A DNA stretch of 64,000 nt, taken from positions 558,001 to 622,000 of the forward strand of contig UCHD01000001.1 of assembly GCA_900472175.1 (NCBI GenBank). The letters run 5' to 3'. This document shows, one piece after another, positions 8,737 through 17,786 of this stretch. The position numbers were made by a program, and so were the translations under genes. The notes beneath the pieces were generated by a model. The model saw only the letters and a list, made by a program, of their open reading frames with translations, did not search any database and had not been told where the DNA came from. Every line of letters starts with the position of its first letter. Positions within the stretch are counted from its first letter, which is position 1. Origin of the DNA: Hyphomicrobiales bacterium. GTDB taxonomy: Bacteria > Pseudomonadota > Alphaproteobacteria > Rhizobiales > Rhizobiaceae.

Positions 8737-9212
8737 TGGCACCGAAGGGCAGCCAGCGTGTGGTCAAGAAGATTGTCGCGGAGAACCGGAAGGCCCGCTT
8801 CAATTACGAGATCATCGATACCTACGAGGCTGGTCTGGTTCTGACCGGCACCGAGGTCAAGTCGTTGCGCGAAGGCAAGGCCAATATCGCCGAATCCTAT
8901 GCCACCGACGAGGGTGGCGAGATGTGGCTGATCAATTCCTATTTGCCGGAATATCTGCAGGCCAACCGCTTCAACCACGAGCCGCGCCGCCGCCGCAAGC
9001 TGCTGTTGTCGAAACGGGAAGCGCACCGGCTGCAAAGCGCGATCAACCGCGACGGCATGACGCTCATCCCGCTCAAGATTTATTTCAACGATCAGGGCAG
9101 GGCGAAGCTGGAATTGGCGCTCGGCAAGGGCAAGAAGCTGCACGATAAGCGGGAGAGCGAGAAGGAACGTGACTGGAACCGGCAGAAGAGCCGGTTGATG
9201 AAGGACCATTAA
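8736..9212 (+). CDS. smpB: SsrA-binding protein SmpB
   Basis: 158 aa starting at an ATG that shares one base with the dapA stop (TGATG). SmpB binds tmRNA and carries it to stalled ribosomes for trans-translation. Diagnostic stretches are [33 protein letters not shown] and the basic C-terminal tail ([20 protein letters not shown]) that enters the empty mRNA channel. A strong bidirectional terminator follows. Confidence 0.97.
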   Translation: MAPKGSQRVVKKIVAENRKARFNYEIIDTYEAGLVLTGTEVKSLREGKANIAESYATDEGGEMWLINSYLPEYLQANRFNHEPRRRRKLLLSKREAHRLQSAINRDGMTLIPLKIYFNDQGRAKLELALGKGKKLHDKRESEKERDWNRQKSRLMKDH

Positions 9213-9237
9213 GCCGGGGCGTGACGTTTGAGTTGAA

Positions 9238-9271
9238 AAAAAGGACCGGCTGCAATCAGCCGGTCCTTTTT
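9238..9271. terminator. Bidirectional terminator between smpB and the NYN gene
   Basis: An A-run, then GGACCGGCTG, loop CAAT, CAGCCGGTCC, then six T residues. The A and T runs make it usable from both sides, which fits the convergent genes ending at 9212 and 9276. Confidence 0.92.
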
Positions 9272-9275
9272 CATG

Positions 9276-9854
9276 TCAGTCGTTGAATTCGTCGCTGACC
9301 GGCTCCACCACCCGGACCGGGCGTTCCGAAGGGTCGCGGCCAACTTCGGCCTTCAGGCTGACGAGTTCGATGAAGTGGTCGGCCTGCCGGCGCAGATCGT
9401 CGGCGATCATTGGCGGCTGTGTCGACATCGTCGAGACGACGGAGACCTTGCGGCCCTTGCGCTGCAGCGCTTCCACCAGCGTGGTAAAATCGCCATCGCC
9501 GGAAAAGATCACCAGGTGATCGACTGTCTCGGATTGTTCCATCGCATCGATCGCCAGTTCGATGTCCATGTTGCCCTTGATCTTCCGGCGTCCGAGGGAA
9601 TCGGTAAATTCCTTGGCCGGCTTTGTCACAACCTTGTAACCGTTATAGTCTAGCCAGTCGATGAGCGGCCGGATCGACGAATATTCCTGGTCCTCGATCA
9701 GGGCGGTGTAATAATAAGCCCGCAGCAGGTAGCCGCGCTTCTGGAAGGCCTTGAGAAGCTTGCGATAATCAATGTCGAAACCAAGGCTCTTCGAAGCGGC
9801 ATACAGGTTGGCCCCGTCGATGAAGAGCGCGATTTTTTCGCGTGGGTCGAACAT
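9276..9854 (-). CDS. NYN-domain (LabA/DUF88-like) putative RNase
   Basis: 192 aa. NYN domains are PIN-fold nucleases. The acidic metal site is visible: LFIDGANLYAAS near the N-terminus, KGNMDIELAIDAM in the middle and VIFSGDGDFTTLVEAL after it. The length and layout match the stand-alone LabA-like family found in most alphaproteobacteria. The natural substrate is unknown; an RNA-processing role is family inference. The upstream 580 bp are unusually AT-rich and may hold its promoter. Confidence 0.85.
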   Translation of the reverse strand: MFDPREKIALFIDGANLYAASKSLGFDIDYRKLLKAFQKRGYLLRAYYYTALIEDQEYSSIRPLIDWLDYNGYKVVTKPAKEFTDSLGRRKIKGNMDIELAIDAMEQSETVDHLVIFSGDGDFTTLVEALQRKGRKVSVVSTMSTQPPMIADDLRRQADHFIELVSLKAEVGRDPSERPVRVVEPVSDEFND

Positions 9855-10435
9855 CGTAATTCCTTTTTGTTGTCTTAATGTTTTTTTGGTTCAACCTGGA
9901 CGAGTTTAAATGTGCTCGGTGGTATCGCAATTCGAATACATTAAGATCTCATCATATTCCAGCTTTCTAAGCCAGTATTCGCTTTAGTCTAATAAAATTC
10001 CGCGTGGAATAGCTATTTCTCGCAGTTTTTTGCTAAAAATATGAGGTATCCAGCTTCGATTAGATTTTTTTTCTGATGGGCGGGGCCGGGCGTCATCGGC
10101 ACAAATGTGAATTTCTCCATGGCTCATCAGGGTTTACGGATATTCAATCATCATTTTAGCGGATGTCAAAGCCAATCGGTGGGGTGTGGTTACCAGATAT
10201 CATTTTTAGCCACGCCGCCGCCGCGGAGATTCCGGATATCTTTTTTCGCAATGCAGGAAAAACTTGAATTTATGTGGTTTTGATTGTATCGGGCAGGTTA
10301 ATTCCTGAAATCGGAGCCGCGCATACCGTCTCGCTGACGGCTGGACGGGTTCCGGTGTTGTTAATCGGCGCAGCGGCGGGCGGCCTCACGGCATCCGCGA
10401 CCGAAGCTGCACTCTTGAGATCCAAAGGACAGGCA
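9855..10435. other. AT-rich 581-bp intergenic stretch
   Basis: Base composition drops clearly below the surroundings from about 9855 to 10280, with many T-runs. No frame here has a start site, a length or a protein resemblance worth calling. Short palindromes exist (for example ATTCC-GCGT-GGAAT near 10006). It separates divergent units (the NYN gene leftward, rpoZ rightward) and so should contain both promoters. The remainder looks like unused or foreign-derived sequence. Confidence 0.55.
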
Positions 10436-10843
10436 ATGGCCCGCGTCACCGTTGAAGATTGCATCGACAAAGTCGATAACCGTTTCGAGCTTGTGCTTCT
10501 CGCAAGCCACCGCGCCCGCCTGATCTCGCAGGGCGCTGCGATCACCATCGATCGCGACAACGACAAGAACCCGGTCGTGGCCCTGCGCGAAATCGCCGAC
10601 GAAACACTGTCGCCCGGCGATCTCAAGGAAGACCTGATCCATTCGCTGCAGAAGCATGTCGAAGTTGACGAGCCCGAGCCCGATCCGGCTTCGATGATCA
10701 GCGGCGATTCTGCCTCCGTGTTTGCCGACCAGTCGGGCGAAGACGATCAGCCGGAAGCCGTAACCTTCGACCGCATGTCGGAAGAAGAACTGCTGGCCGG
10801 CATCGAAGGCCTGGTTCCGCCGGAAAAAAGCGACGACTATTGA
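10436..10843 (+). CDS. rpoZ: RNA polymerase omega subunit
   Basis: 135 aa from the ATG at 10436; the open frame continues upstream but without resemblance. The start [30 protein letters not shown] is the omega signature, followed by [11 protein letters not shown]. The alphaproteobacterial form has a long acidic tail, seen here (EVDEPEPD onward). Omega helps fold and hold the beta' subunit and forms part of a ppGpp site on RNA polymerase in proteobacteria, which makes its position before rel meaningful. Confidence 0.96.
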   Translation: MARVTVEDCIDKVDNRFELVLLASHRARLISQGAAITIDRDNDKNPVVALREIADETLSPGDLKEDLIHSLQKHVEVDEPEPDPASMISGDSASVFADQSGEDDQPEAVTFDRMSEEELLAGIEGLVPPEKSDDY

Positions 10844-11001
10844 GCCAACGCTGTGTCCGGCCTGCCGCCGGACGCGCTGCTCTGATGCAATGCCGCGTTT
10901 TCGCTTGGAATTCGCGCGAATCTGGTATTTGCAAAGCAGTGCGCCACTCCTATGATTGGCGCACTTTTTGTTTTCCGGATACCTCCTGGAGTCCCTAGCG
11001 G

Positions 11002-13224
11002 ATGATGCGCCAATACGAGCTCGTTGAGCGCGTTCAAAAATACAAGCCCGATGTGAACGAAGCGCTTCTCAACAAGGCCTATGTTTACGCCATGCAGAAA
11101 CATGGCCAGCAGAAGCGGGCAAGCGGCGACCCCTATATTTCCCATCCTCTCGAAGTTGCAGCGATCCTCACCGAGATGCATCTCGATGAATCGACCATCG
11201 CGGTCGCGCTTCTGCACGATACGATCGAGGATACCACTGCGACGCGGGCCGAGATCGATGATCTCTTCGGCGAAGACATCGGCGCGCTGGTCGAAGGCCT
11301 GACCAAGATCAAGAAGCTCGATCTGGTGACCAAGAAGGCCAAGCAGGCGGAAAACCTGCGCAAGCTGCTCCTGGCGATTTCCGACGATGTGCGCGTTCTT
11401 CTCGTCAAGCTCGCCGACCGGCTGCACAACATGCGCACGCTCGACCATATGTCGGCGGAAAAGCGCGCCCGGATTTCCGAAGAAACGATGGATATCTATG
11501 CGCCGCTTGCCGGCCGCATGGGTATGCAGGATATGCGCGAGGAGCTGGAAAACCTCTCCTTCCGCCATATCAATCCGGAAGCCTTCGAAACGGTCACCCG
11601 CCGCCTTGAGGAATTGTCGACCCGTAATGAGGGCCTGATCAAGAAGATCGAGGCCGAACTCGACGAACTGCTTCAGGCCAAGGGCCTGACGGGTACGCTG
11701 GTCAAGGGACGGCAGAAGAAGCCTTATTCCGTCTTCAAGAAGATGCAGTCGAAGTCGCTGTCGTTCGAGCAGCTCTCGGATGTCTGGGGCTTTCGCATCA
11801 TCGTTGCCGATATTCCGGACTGCTACCGGGCGTTGGGGATCGTCCACACGCGCTGGCGCGTGGTTCCGGGCCGGTTCAAGGATTATATCTCGACACCTAA
11901 GCAGAACGACTACCAGTCCATCCACACGACGATCGTCGGCCCGTCTCGCCAGCGTATCGAGCTGCAGATCCGCACACGGTTGATGCATGAGATTGCCGAA
12001 TACGGCATTGCCGCCCATACACTTTACAAGGACAGTGTCGAGCCAGTTGGCGAGGTCAAGCTGTCGCCGAAATCGAATGCCTATTCCTGGCTGCGCCGGA
12101 CCATCGAGTCGCTGGCCGAAGGCGATAATCCGGAAGAGTTTCTGGAGCACACCAAGCTCGAGCTGTTCCAGGATCAGGTTTTCTGCTTCACGCCGAAGGG
12201 CCAGCTGATCGCGCTGCCGCGCGGTGCAACGCCGATCGATTTTGCCTATGCCGTCCATACCAATATCGGCGATACCTGCGTCGGTGCCAAGATCAACGGC
12301 CGGATCATGCCGCTGGTGACGCGCCTCAACAACGGTGACGAGGTTGAGATCGTCCGTTCCGGCATTCAGGTGCCGCCGCCGGCCTGGGAAGAAATCGTCG
12401 TCACCGGCAAGGCGCGTGCCGCCATCCGGCGCGCAACCCGTGCGGCCGTCAGAAAACAATATTCCGGCCTCGGTTACCGGATTCTCGAGCGTACGTTCGA
12501 GCGGGCCGGCAAGCAGTTTACGCGCGAGGGCATGAAGCCGGTCCTGCATCGGCTCGGCCACAAGGAGATCGAGGACGCCATCGCCGCCGTTGGCCGTGGC
12601 GAACTGTCGTCGCTCGATGTGCTGCGAGCCGTCTATCCCGATCATCAGGACGAGCGCGTCACGCTCAAGCCGAATGACGACGGCTGGTTCAACATGCGCA
12701 GCGCCGCCGGCATGGTCTTCAAGCTTCCCGGGCGCCCAAAGGACATGTTCGACGTTCTGGACGGGGAGGGGCCGGAGGCCCTGCCGATCCGCGGCCTTTC
12801 CGGCAATGCCGAAGTGCACTTCAGCGCATCCGGCGCCGTGCCAGGCGATCGCATCGTCGGCATCATGGAAAAGGATAAGGGCATCACCATCTATCCGATC
12901 CAGTCGCCGAGCCTGCAGAAGTTCGACGAGGAATCGGAACGCTGGATCGACGTGCGCTGGGATCTGGACGAGGCCAACAACACCCGCTTCATGGCGCGCA
13001 TCCAGATCAACGCTCTCAACGAACCGGGGACGCTGGCCGAGATCGCCCAGGCGGTCGCCACCAGCGACATCAATATCCGCACCTTGTCGATGGGGCAGGT
13101 GGCGACCGATTTCAGCGAATTCCAGCTGGACCTGGAGGTCTGGGATCTGCGCCAGCTTAATCATCTGATCACCCAGATCCGCGATTTGCCAAGCGTTTCG
13201 ACAGTCAAGCGCGTTTTCGCCTAA
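11002..13224 (+). CDS. rel: Bifunctional (p)ppGpp synthetase/hydrolase (Rel)
   Basis: 740 aa, the full-length RelA/SpoT layout. An HD hydrolase domain at about residues 45-150 shows HPLEVAAIL and ALLHDTIEDT. The synthetase domain at about 230-350 has KPYSVFKKMQSK and DVWGFRIIV. The TGS domain at about 390-450 has FCFTPKGQLIALPRGATPIDFAYAVH. A C-terminal ACT domain starts at about 665. Because both catalytic halves look intact, the single rhizobial enzyme should both make and degrade the stringent-response alarmone. ATG codons at 11002 and 11005 are alternative starts. Confidence 0.96.
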   Translation: MMRQYELVERVQKYKPDVNEALLNKAYVYAMQKHGQQKRASGDPYISHPLEVAAILTEMHLDESTIAVALLHDTIEDTTATRAEIDDLFGEDIGALVEGLTKIKKLDLVTKKAKQAENLRKLLLAISDDVRVLLVKLADRLHNMRTLDHMSAEKRARISEETMDIYAPLAGRMGMQDMREELENLSFRHINPEAFETVTRRLEELSTRNEGLIKKIEAELDELLQAKGLTGTLVKGRQKKPYSVFKKMQSKSLSFEQLSDVWGFRIIVADIPDCYRALGIVHTRWRVVPGRFKDYISTPKQNDYQSIHTTIVGPSRQRIELQIRTRLMHEIAEYGIAAHTLYKDSVEPVGEVKLSPKSNAYSWLRRTIESLAEGDNPEEFLEHTKLELFQDQVFCFTPKGQLIALPRGATPIDFAYAVHTNIGDTCVGAKINGRIMPLVTRLNNGDEVEIVRSGIQVPPPAWEEIVVTGKARAAIRRATRAAVRKQYSGLGYRILERTFERAGKQFTREGMKPVLHRLGHKEIEDAIAAVGRGELSSLDVLRAVYPDHQDERVTLKPNDDGWFNMRSAAGMVFKLPGRPKDMFDVLDGEGPEALPIRGLSGNAEVHFSASGAVPGDRIVGIMEKDKGITIYPIQSPSLQKFDEESERWIDVRWDLDEANNTRFMARIQINALNEPGTLAEIAQAVATSDINIRTLSMGQVATDFSEFQLDLEVWDLRQLNHLITQIRDLPSVSTVKRVFA

Positions 13225-13421
13225 GGCCGTTGCGGCGGCATCACCATGCAATCGGTGTATAGGATCGCGTTCGGCAGCCAGTTCCGAGCTTCGTCCGCGA
13301 TGGGGCGGCCGGTGGAGGGCTGCACCGTTTCGCCATGATTGACCACTGTTCCGCATAGCTTGGCGGCAATTGCACTCGGATTGTGCATTCTCTGGGGCGA
13401 AAAGGTGCAGGCCATGCGCAA
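13221..13421 (-). CDS. Doubtful small protein, 66 aa or less
   Basis: This frame converges on rel and overlaps its last four bases. Third positions are mostly G/C, as in real genes here, and the middle (CGTVVNHGETVQPSTGRPIADEARNW) reads like protein. However there is no clear Shine-Dalgarno before any of its ATGs (13421, 13415, 13391), and I recognise no family. It is listed as a possibility only. Confidence 0.25.
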   Translation of the reverse strand: MRMACTFSPQRMHNPSAIAAKLCGTVVNHGETVQPSTGRPIADEARNWLPNAILYTDCMVMPPQRP

Positions 13422-13512
13422 GCTGCATGGCTGCCGCCTCTTTGTAGCTCTGGTGAAGTGGGGCGCCGTCGACTATCTTCAGCGTCGGGAGGTAAACAAA
13501 AAGAGGTTTACC

Positions 13513-13665
13513 ATGTTTAAGCAACTGAAGAAGATCACCAACGCCCTGCGCGTACCGTCTGTCGAAGATCGCGAACTGAGCTATCTCAATGGTTCGCTCG
13601 ACCGGATCGACCTGGAATACCGTCAGCGTCAGATCGACCGCGGCCTGTTCCGCAACTCGTTCTAA
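13513..13665 (+). CDS. Small conserved rhizobial protein (DUF3563-like), 50 aa
   Basis: ATG at 13513 gives a 50-residue protein starting MFKQLKKITNALRVPSVEDRE. The central part LSYLNGSLDRIDLEYRQRQID is a single amphipathic helix, and it ends RGLFRNSF. The upstream TCGGGAGG (13485-13492) is a good but distant Shine-Dalgarno. The pattern resembles short DUF3563-like proteins common in alpha- and betaproteobacteria, whose role is unknown; the family name is from memory and only moderately sure. A hairpin follows the stop. Confidence 0.65.
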   Translation: MFKQLKKITNALRVPSVEDRELSYLNGSLDRIDLEYRQRQIDRGLFRNSF

Positions 13666-13680
13666 GTCCTGCCCTTGTCC

Positions 13681-13704
13681 GGCTGCCTGCTTCGGCAGGC
13701 TGCC
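13681..13704 (+). terminator. Hairpin after the 50-aa gene, weak terminator
   Basis: GGCTGCCTGC, a TTCG tetraloop and GCAGGCTGCC form a 10-bp stem with one mismatch, 15 bases after the stop. There is no T-run after it, so it may stabilise the mRNA rather than terminate. Confidence 0.45.
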
Positions 13705-13878
13705 GGGACCTATGCAGCCAGTGTATGGCTGATGCCGCCGCGGCGCATGAAGCGCAACGCTGTTAAGCGGTGGTGAAATCTGCGCCCCCTGCGGCTATGT
13801 GTGCTTGCGGCGCTGGAAATGCTGATTTTCGCGCCGGTGCCATTGAACAGCCATATCCGCATCGTCTATCAGAGCATC

Positions 13879-14457
13879 ATGTTGTTCAGACGCAAAAAGC
13901 CCGCGACCCTGTCGGGAAAAATCCGTGAGTTCCTGTGGCCTCGAAAGGGTTTTTCGCGCGGGCTGCGTTACCTGTCGATGCGCGTGCTTAGGCTGTCGTC
14001 GTCCCCGCATTCGATCGCGGTCGGCGTTGCTGCCGGCGCAGCCTCCTCGGCAACCCCGTTTGTCGGTTTTCACATTCTCATCGCTTTGGCCTTTGCCTAT
14101 CTGCTGTCTGGTAACATGATCGCTGCCGGCATTTCGACGGCGCTGGCCAACCCTCTGACCATCCCCTTCATCCTTGCAGGCACATATGAACTCGGCCTTG
14201 TCGTGCTTGGGACGGAGGGCAACGGCGTGATGGCCGGCCAGGACATCCTGCATATGTTGCGGCACCTCGAATTTTCCCATCTGTGGGGGCCTGTGCTCAA
14301 GCCCATGCTGGTCGGCTCGATACCGCTTGCCGCCATCAGCGCCGTCATTTTCTATGTCGCGGCTTTCTATGCGGCCAAACTGTTTCAGTCGCGCCGGCAG
14401 ATACGCCGCCGCCACAAGCTTCAGGCACGTGCGGTCGCCTGGGCCGACGATCTTTGA
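13879..14457 (+). CDS. DUF2062 membrane protein
   Basis: 192 aa from ATG at 13879 (MLFRRKKPATL); the open frame extends 26 codons further upstream without support. It has two or three membrane segments: HSIAVGVAAGAASSATPFVGFH leading into LIALAFAYLLSGN, and a C-terminal LVGSIPLAAISAVIFYVAAFYAA. The F-x-G-F-H and N-P-L-T-x-P motifs (ANPLTIPFI) are those of DUF2062. The function of the family is not established. It regularly precedes acpS in Rhizobiaceae. Confidence 0.88.
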   Translation: MLFRRKKPATLSGKIREFLWPRKGFSRGLRYLSMRVLRLSSSPHSIAVGVAAGAASSATPFVGFHILIALAFAYLLSGNMIAAGISTALANPLTIPFILAGTYELGLVVLGTEGNGVMAGQDILHMLRHLEFSHLWGPVLKPMLVGSIPLAAISAVIFYVAAFYAAKLFQSRRQIRRRHKLQARAVAWADDL

Positions 14458-14534
14458 TTTCTGACCAATTTTTAACTTGGCACAGGGCGCACCGTTTGCT
14501 CTTGTTGTCTTTTCACTAAGGTATTTCCATTTCG

Positions 14535-14942
14535 ATGATTATCGGCATCGGCAGTGACCTGATCGACATCCGGCGTATCGCCAGTTCGCTTGAGCGTTTC
14601 GGCGAGCGTTTCAGTCATCGCTGTTTCACCGATGTCGAGATCCGCAAATCGGAAGGCCGCAAGAACCGCGCCGAATCCTATGCCAAGCGGTTTGCCGCCA
14701 AGGAAGCCTGTTCGAAGGCGCTTGGCACCGGGTTGGCACAGGGCGTGTTCTGGAAGGACATGGGCGTCGTCAATCTGCCCGGCGGCAAGCCGACCATGCA
14801 ATTGACCGGAGGCGCTGCTGGGCGGCTTGCCGAAATGCTGCCCGCTGGCCACCGCGGCGTCATTCACTTGACCATTACCGACGATTTCCCGCTGGCGCAG
14901 GCCTTCGTCATAATTGAGGCTCTGCCCGTTGCTCAAGATTGA
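14535..14942 (+). CDS. acpS: Holo-[acyl-carrier-protein] synthase
   Basis: 135 aa. It transfers 4'-phosphopantetheine from CoA to a serine of apo-ACP, activating fatty acid synthesis. The N-terminal [11 protein letters not shown] holds the Mg-binding Asp, and [14 protein letters not shown] holds the second acidic ligand and CoA contact. Length is typical. It sits in the core acpS-lepB-rnc-era group, 189 bp before the lepB start. Confidence 0.96.
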   Translation: MIIGIGSDLIDIRRIASSLERFGERFSHRCFTDVEIRKSEGRKNRAESYAKRFAAKEACSKALGTGLAQGVFWKDMGVVNLPGGKPTMQLTGGAAGRLAEMLPAGHRGVIHLTITDDFPLAQAFVIIEALPVAQD

Positions 14943-15131
14943 GGAAGCGTTTAGAGCATGTCCAAAGGAAACGGGCCGTAAAAATCGGGCTTGAGTTGAT
15001 TTGAAAGGACGGCGCCGCGCACGATATGCGTCAGGCAGCCTCCAATCGGTTGACCAGGCAGGGTACGGAACCCCAAGCAATTGTCCGCTCGGCTTTGCAG
15101 CGTGTGCGGGATCAGATCAAGGAAAAGTGGC

Positions 15132-15878
15132 GTGGCAGAAAATATCGACAAGAAGCAGGGCAGTGGCCTTTGGGAAAACGTCAAGGTCATCATCCAGGCG
15201 CTTCTGCTTGCCGTGGTGATCCGCACGGTCTTCTTCCAGCCATTCACCATTCCGTCCGGCTCGATGATGCCGACGCTTCTGGTCGGTGACTATATCTTCG
15301 TCAACAAGTTCGCCTACGGGTATTCCAAATATTCGCTGCCATTCTCGCCCGACCTGTTTGAAGGCCGCATCTTCGCCAGCGAGCCAAAGCGCGGCGATGT
15401 CGTGGTGTTCCGCTTCCCGCCGAACCCGGACATCGACTACATCAAGCGCCTGATCGGCCTGCCGGGCGACAAGGTCCAGGTTCGCGACAGCATTCTCTAT
15501 GTCAACGACACGGCCGTGCAGCGCGTTCCGGACGGCATGTTCCGCGCCGATGACCAATACGACACCGGCGCTGAAGTTCCGGTCTACCGCGAGACGCTGG
15601 ATAACGGCGTCAACTTCGACACGCTTGACCAGTTTCCGGATTCGCGCGGCGACAACACCCGCGAATTCATCGTTCCCGAAGGCCATTACTTCATGATGGG
15701 CGATAACCGTGACAACTCGGCCGACAGCCGTTTCGACGTTGGTTTCGTGCCCGCACAGAACCTGATCGGCCGCGCCTCGATGATCTTCTTCTCGCTCGGC
15801 CATGACACGTCCTTCCGCGAAATCTGGAAGTGGCCGACCAATCTGCGCTACGACCGCCTGTTCAAGAGCGTCGAATGA
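15132..15878 (+). CDS. lepB: Signal peptidase I
   Basis: 248 aa from a GTG at 15132 with AAGGAAAA upstream; the frame is open further back but those residues look unrelated. One membrane anchor (VIIQALLLAVVIRTVFF) is followed by the catalytic Ser in PSGSMMPTLLVGDY near residue 44. The general-base Lys lies in YIKRLIGLPGDKV, and box E is MGDNRDNSADSR. The enzyme removes signal peptides at the periplasmic face of the inner membrane. Its stop overlaps the rnc start by four bases (ATGA). Confidence 0.95.
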   Translation: MAENIDKKQGSGLWENVKVIIQALLLAVVIRTVFFQPFTIPSGSMMPTLLVGDYIFVNKFAYGYSKYSLPFSPDLFEGRIFASEPKRGDVVVFRFPPNPDIDYIKRLIGLPGDKVQVRDSILYVNDTAVQRVPDGMFRADDQYDTGAEVPVYRETLDNGVNFDTLDQFPDSRGDNTREFIVPEGHYFMMGDNRDNSADSRFDVGFVPAQNLIGRASMIFFSLGHDTSFREIWKWPTNLRYDRLFKSVE

Positions 15879-16591
15879 GCAAGGGCCGTGCGCTGAACGC
15901 GGAGGACCGGCAACGGCTGGAAGCTGCCATCGGCTACAGCTTTGCTCAGAAGGAACGGCTCGACCGGGCGCTGACCCATGCCAGCGCCCGCAACGCCAAG
16001 GGTTCCAACTACGAGCGGCTCGAGTTTCTGGGCGACCGCGTGCTTGGTCTCTGCGTCGCCGAACTGCTGTTCGATACCTTCAAGGATGCTGACGAGGGCG
16101 AGCTTTCGGTTCGCCTAAACCAGCTCGTCAGCGCCGATAGTTGTGCGCTTGTCGCCGATACGCTGTCGCTGCATCTGTTCATCCGCACCGGTGCAGACGT
16201 CAAGAAACTCACCGGAAAATCGATGCTCAATGTGCGCGCCGATGTGGTAGAGTCGCTGATCGCGGCGATCTATCTCGACGGCGGGCTGGAGGCTGCGCGT
16301 GGTTTCATCCAGCGCCACTGGTCTTCGCGGGCAAGCCGGGTCGATGGCGCGCGGCGCGATGCCAAGACCGAATTGCAGGAATGGGCACACGCCAAATTCG
16401 GCGTGACGCCAAACTACCGTATCGACGACCGCTCCGGCCCGGATCACGACCCGCGCTTCACGGTGACGGTCGAAATACCCGGTATCGGTCCGGAAACGGG
16501 CATCGACCGGTCCAAGCGCGCCGCCGAACAGGTGGCTGCCACGAAAATTCTGGAGCGCGAAGGCGTCTGGAAGAAAGCGACGACGGCCTGA
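15875..16591 (+). CDS. rnc: Ribonuclease III
   Basis: 238 aa from the ATG in the ATGA overlap with lepB. The RNase III signature ERLEFLGDRVLG is near residue 50, with a second acidic site in DVVESLIAAIYLDGG. A double-stranded RNA-binding domain fills the C-terminus (KTELQEWAHAKFG to AAEQVAATKILE). It processes rRNA precursors and structured mRNAs. Confidence 0.97.
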   Translation: MSKGRALNAEDRQRLEAAIGYSFAQKERLDRALTHASARNAKGSNYERLEFLGDRVLGLCVAELLFDTFKDADEGELSVRLNQLVSADSCALVADTLSLHLFIRTGADVKKLTGKSMLNVRADVVESLIAAIYLDGGLEAARGFIQRHWSSRASRVDGARRDAKTELQEWAHAKFGVTPNYRIDDRSGPDHDPRFTVTVEIPGIGPETGIDRSKRAAEQVAATKILEREGVWKKATTA

Positions 16592-16702
16592 TCTGTCCGG
16601 AGGTACGGTTCCTCCCGAAAGATCAGGCAATCTTTTGACAGACACTTGCGATCCTGCGCGCCTCAGCGGCGCCCGGTCGCTCAATCGGAAATTACGGACA
16701 TC

Positions 16703-17635
16703 ATGAGCGAAACAGAACCAACCGCAGTAGAAACCGAAAAAGGCCCGACCCGCTCCGGTTTCGTCGCCCTGATCGGTGCCACCAATGCCGGCAAGTCGAC
16801 GCTGGTCAACAAGCTGGTCGGCGCCAAGGTGTCGATCGTCAGTCACAAGGTACAGACGACGCGCGCCATCGTGCGCGGCATCGCCATCCACAAGAACGCC
16901 CAGATTGTCTTCATGGACACGCCCGGCATCTTCAAACCGCGCCGCCGTCTCGACCGCGCCATGGTGACCACCGCCTGGGGCGGCGCCAAGGATGCCGATG
17001 CGATCATGATGCTGATAGACAGCGAGCGCGGCCTGAAGGGCGATGCCGAAACCATCCTGAACGGTCTGAAGGAAGTCGAGCAGCCGAAGATGCTGGTCCT
17101 CAACAAGATCGACCAGGTATCGCGCGAAGATCTTTTGAAGCTGGCGACCGCCGCGAACGAATATGTCGATTTCGAACGCACCTTCATGATCTCGGCACTC
17201 AACGGCTCTGGCTGTGACGACGTGCTCGATTACCTGGCCATGAAGCTTCCGGAAGGTCCCTGGTACTATCCGGAAGACCAGATTTCCGATCTGCCGATGC
17301 GTCAGCTCGCCGCCGAAATTACCCGCGAAAAGTTGTTCCTGCGTCTGCATCAGGAACTGCCCTATTCGTCGCATGTCGAGACGGAAAAGTGGGAAGAGCG
17401 CAAGGACGGCTCGGTGCGCATTGAGCAGGTCATCTATGTGGAGCGCGATAGCCAGAAGAAGATCGCGCTCGGCAAGAACGGCGATGCGATCAAGGCGATC
17501 TCCATGGCGTCCCGCAAAGAGCTGTCGGAAATCCTCGAACAGCCGGTGCACCTGTTCCTGTTCGTCAAGGTCCGCGAAAACTGGGGCGATGATCCCGAAC
17601 GTTTCCGCGAGATGGGCCTGGAATTCCCGAAATAA
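16703..17635 (+). CDS. era: GTPase Era, 16S rRNA maturation
   Basis: 310 aa from ATG at 16703 (MSETEPTAVETEK). GTP-binding motifs are G1 GATNAGKST, G3 MDTPGIF and G4 LNKIDQV. The C-terminal KH domain has the RNA-binding GKNGDAIKAIS loop. Era binds the 3' end of 16S rRNA and times 30S assembly. A terminator follows, so the acpS-lepB-rnc-era unit ends here rather than continuing into recO. Confidence 0.97.
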   Translation: MSETEPTAVETEKGPTRSGFVALIGATNAGKSTLVNKLVGAKVSIVSHKVQTTRAIVRGIAIHKNAQIVFMDTPGIFKPRRRLDRAMVTTAWGGAKDADAIMMLIDSERGLKGDAETILNGLKEVEQPKMLVLNKIDQVSREDLLKLATAANEYVDFERTFMISALNGSGCDDVLDYLAMKLPEGPWYYPEDQISDLPMRQLAAEITREKLFLRLHQELPYSSHVETEKWEERKDGSVRIEQVIYVERDSQKKIALGKNGDAIKAISMASRKELSEILEQPVHLFLFVKVRENWGDDPERFREMGLEFPK

Positions 17636-17640
17636 CAATG

Positions 17641-17668
17641 AAAGGCGCTGGAAACAGCGCCTTTTTTC
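17641..17668 (+). terminator. Rho-independent terminator after era
   Basis: AAAGGCGCTG, loop GAAA, CAGCGCC and a run of six T residues, five bases after the era stop. Confidence 0.93.
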
Positions 17669-17786
17669 TTGCCCAGACCGGATCATCGAACAGTCTGTCG
17701 CAAAACCACAGTCTTGCCCGTCGCGTGGGCGCATGAGATTTGAAAGCGAGTTTTAGTCCCGGCGGTTCCGGGTCTGGGTAAGGACA

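Noticed and set aside
10837-13524. Very long open frame on the minus strand opposite rel
   Set aside because: It lies antisense to a certain gene with all Rel domains; high GC leaves antisense frames open. It has no family resemblance.
14943-15131. Sequence AGAGCATGTCC before lepB, similar to the start of a common Rhizobiales intergenic repeat
   Set aside because: Only a short part of the motif is present; not enough to call a repeat.
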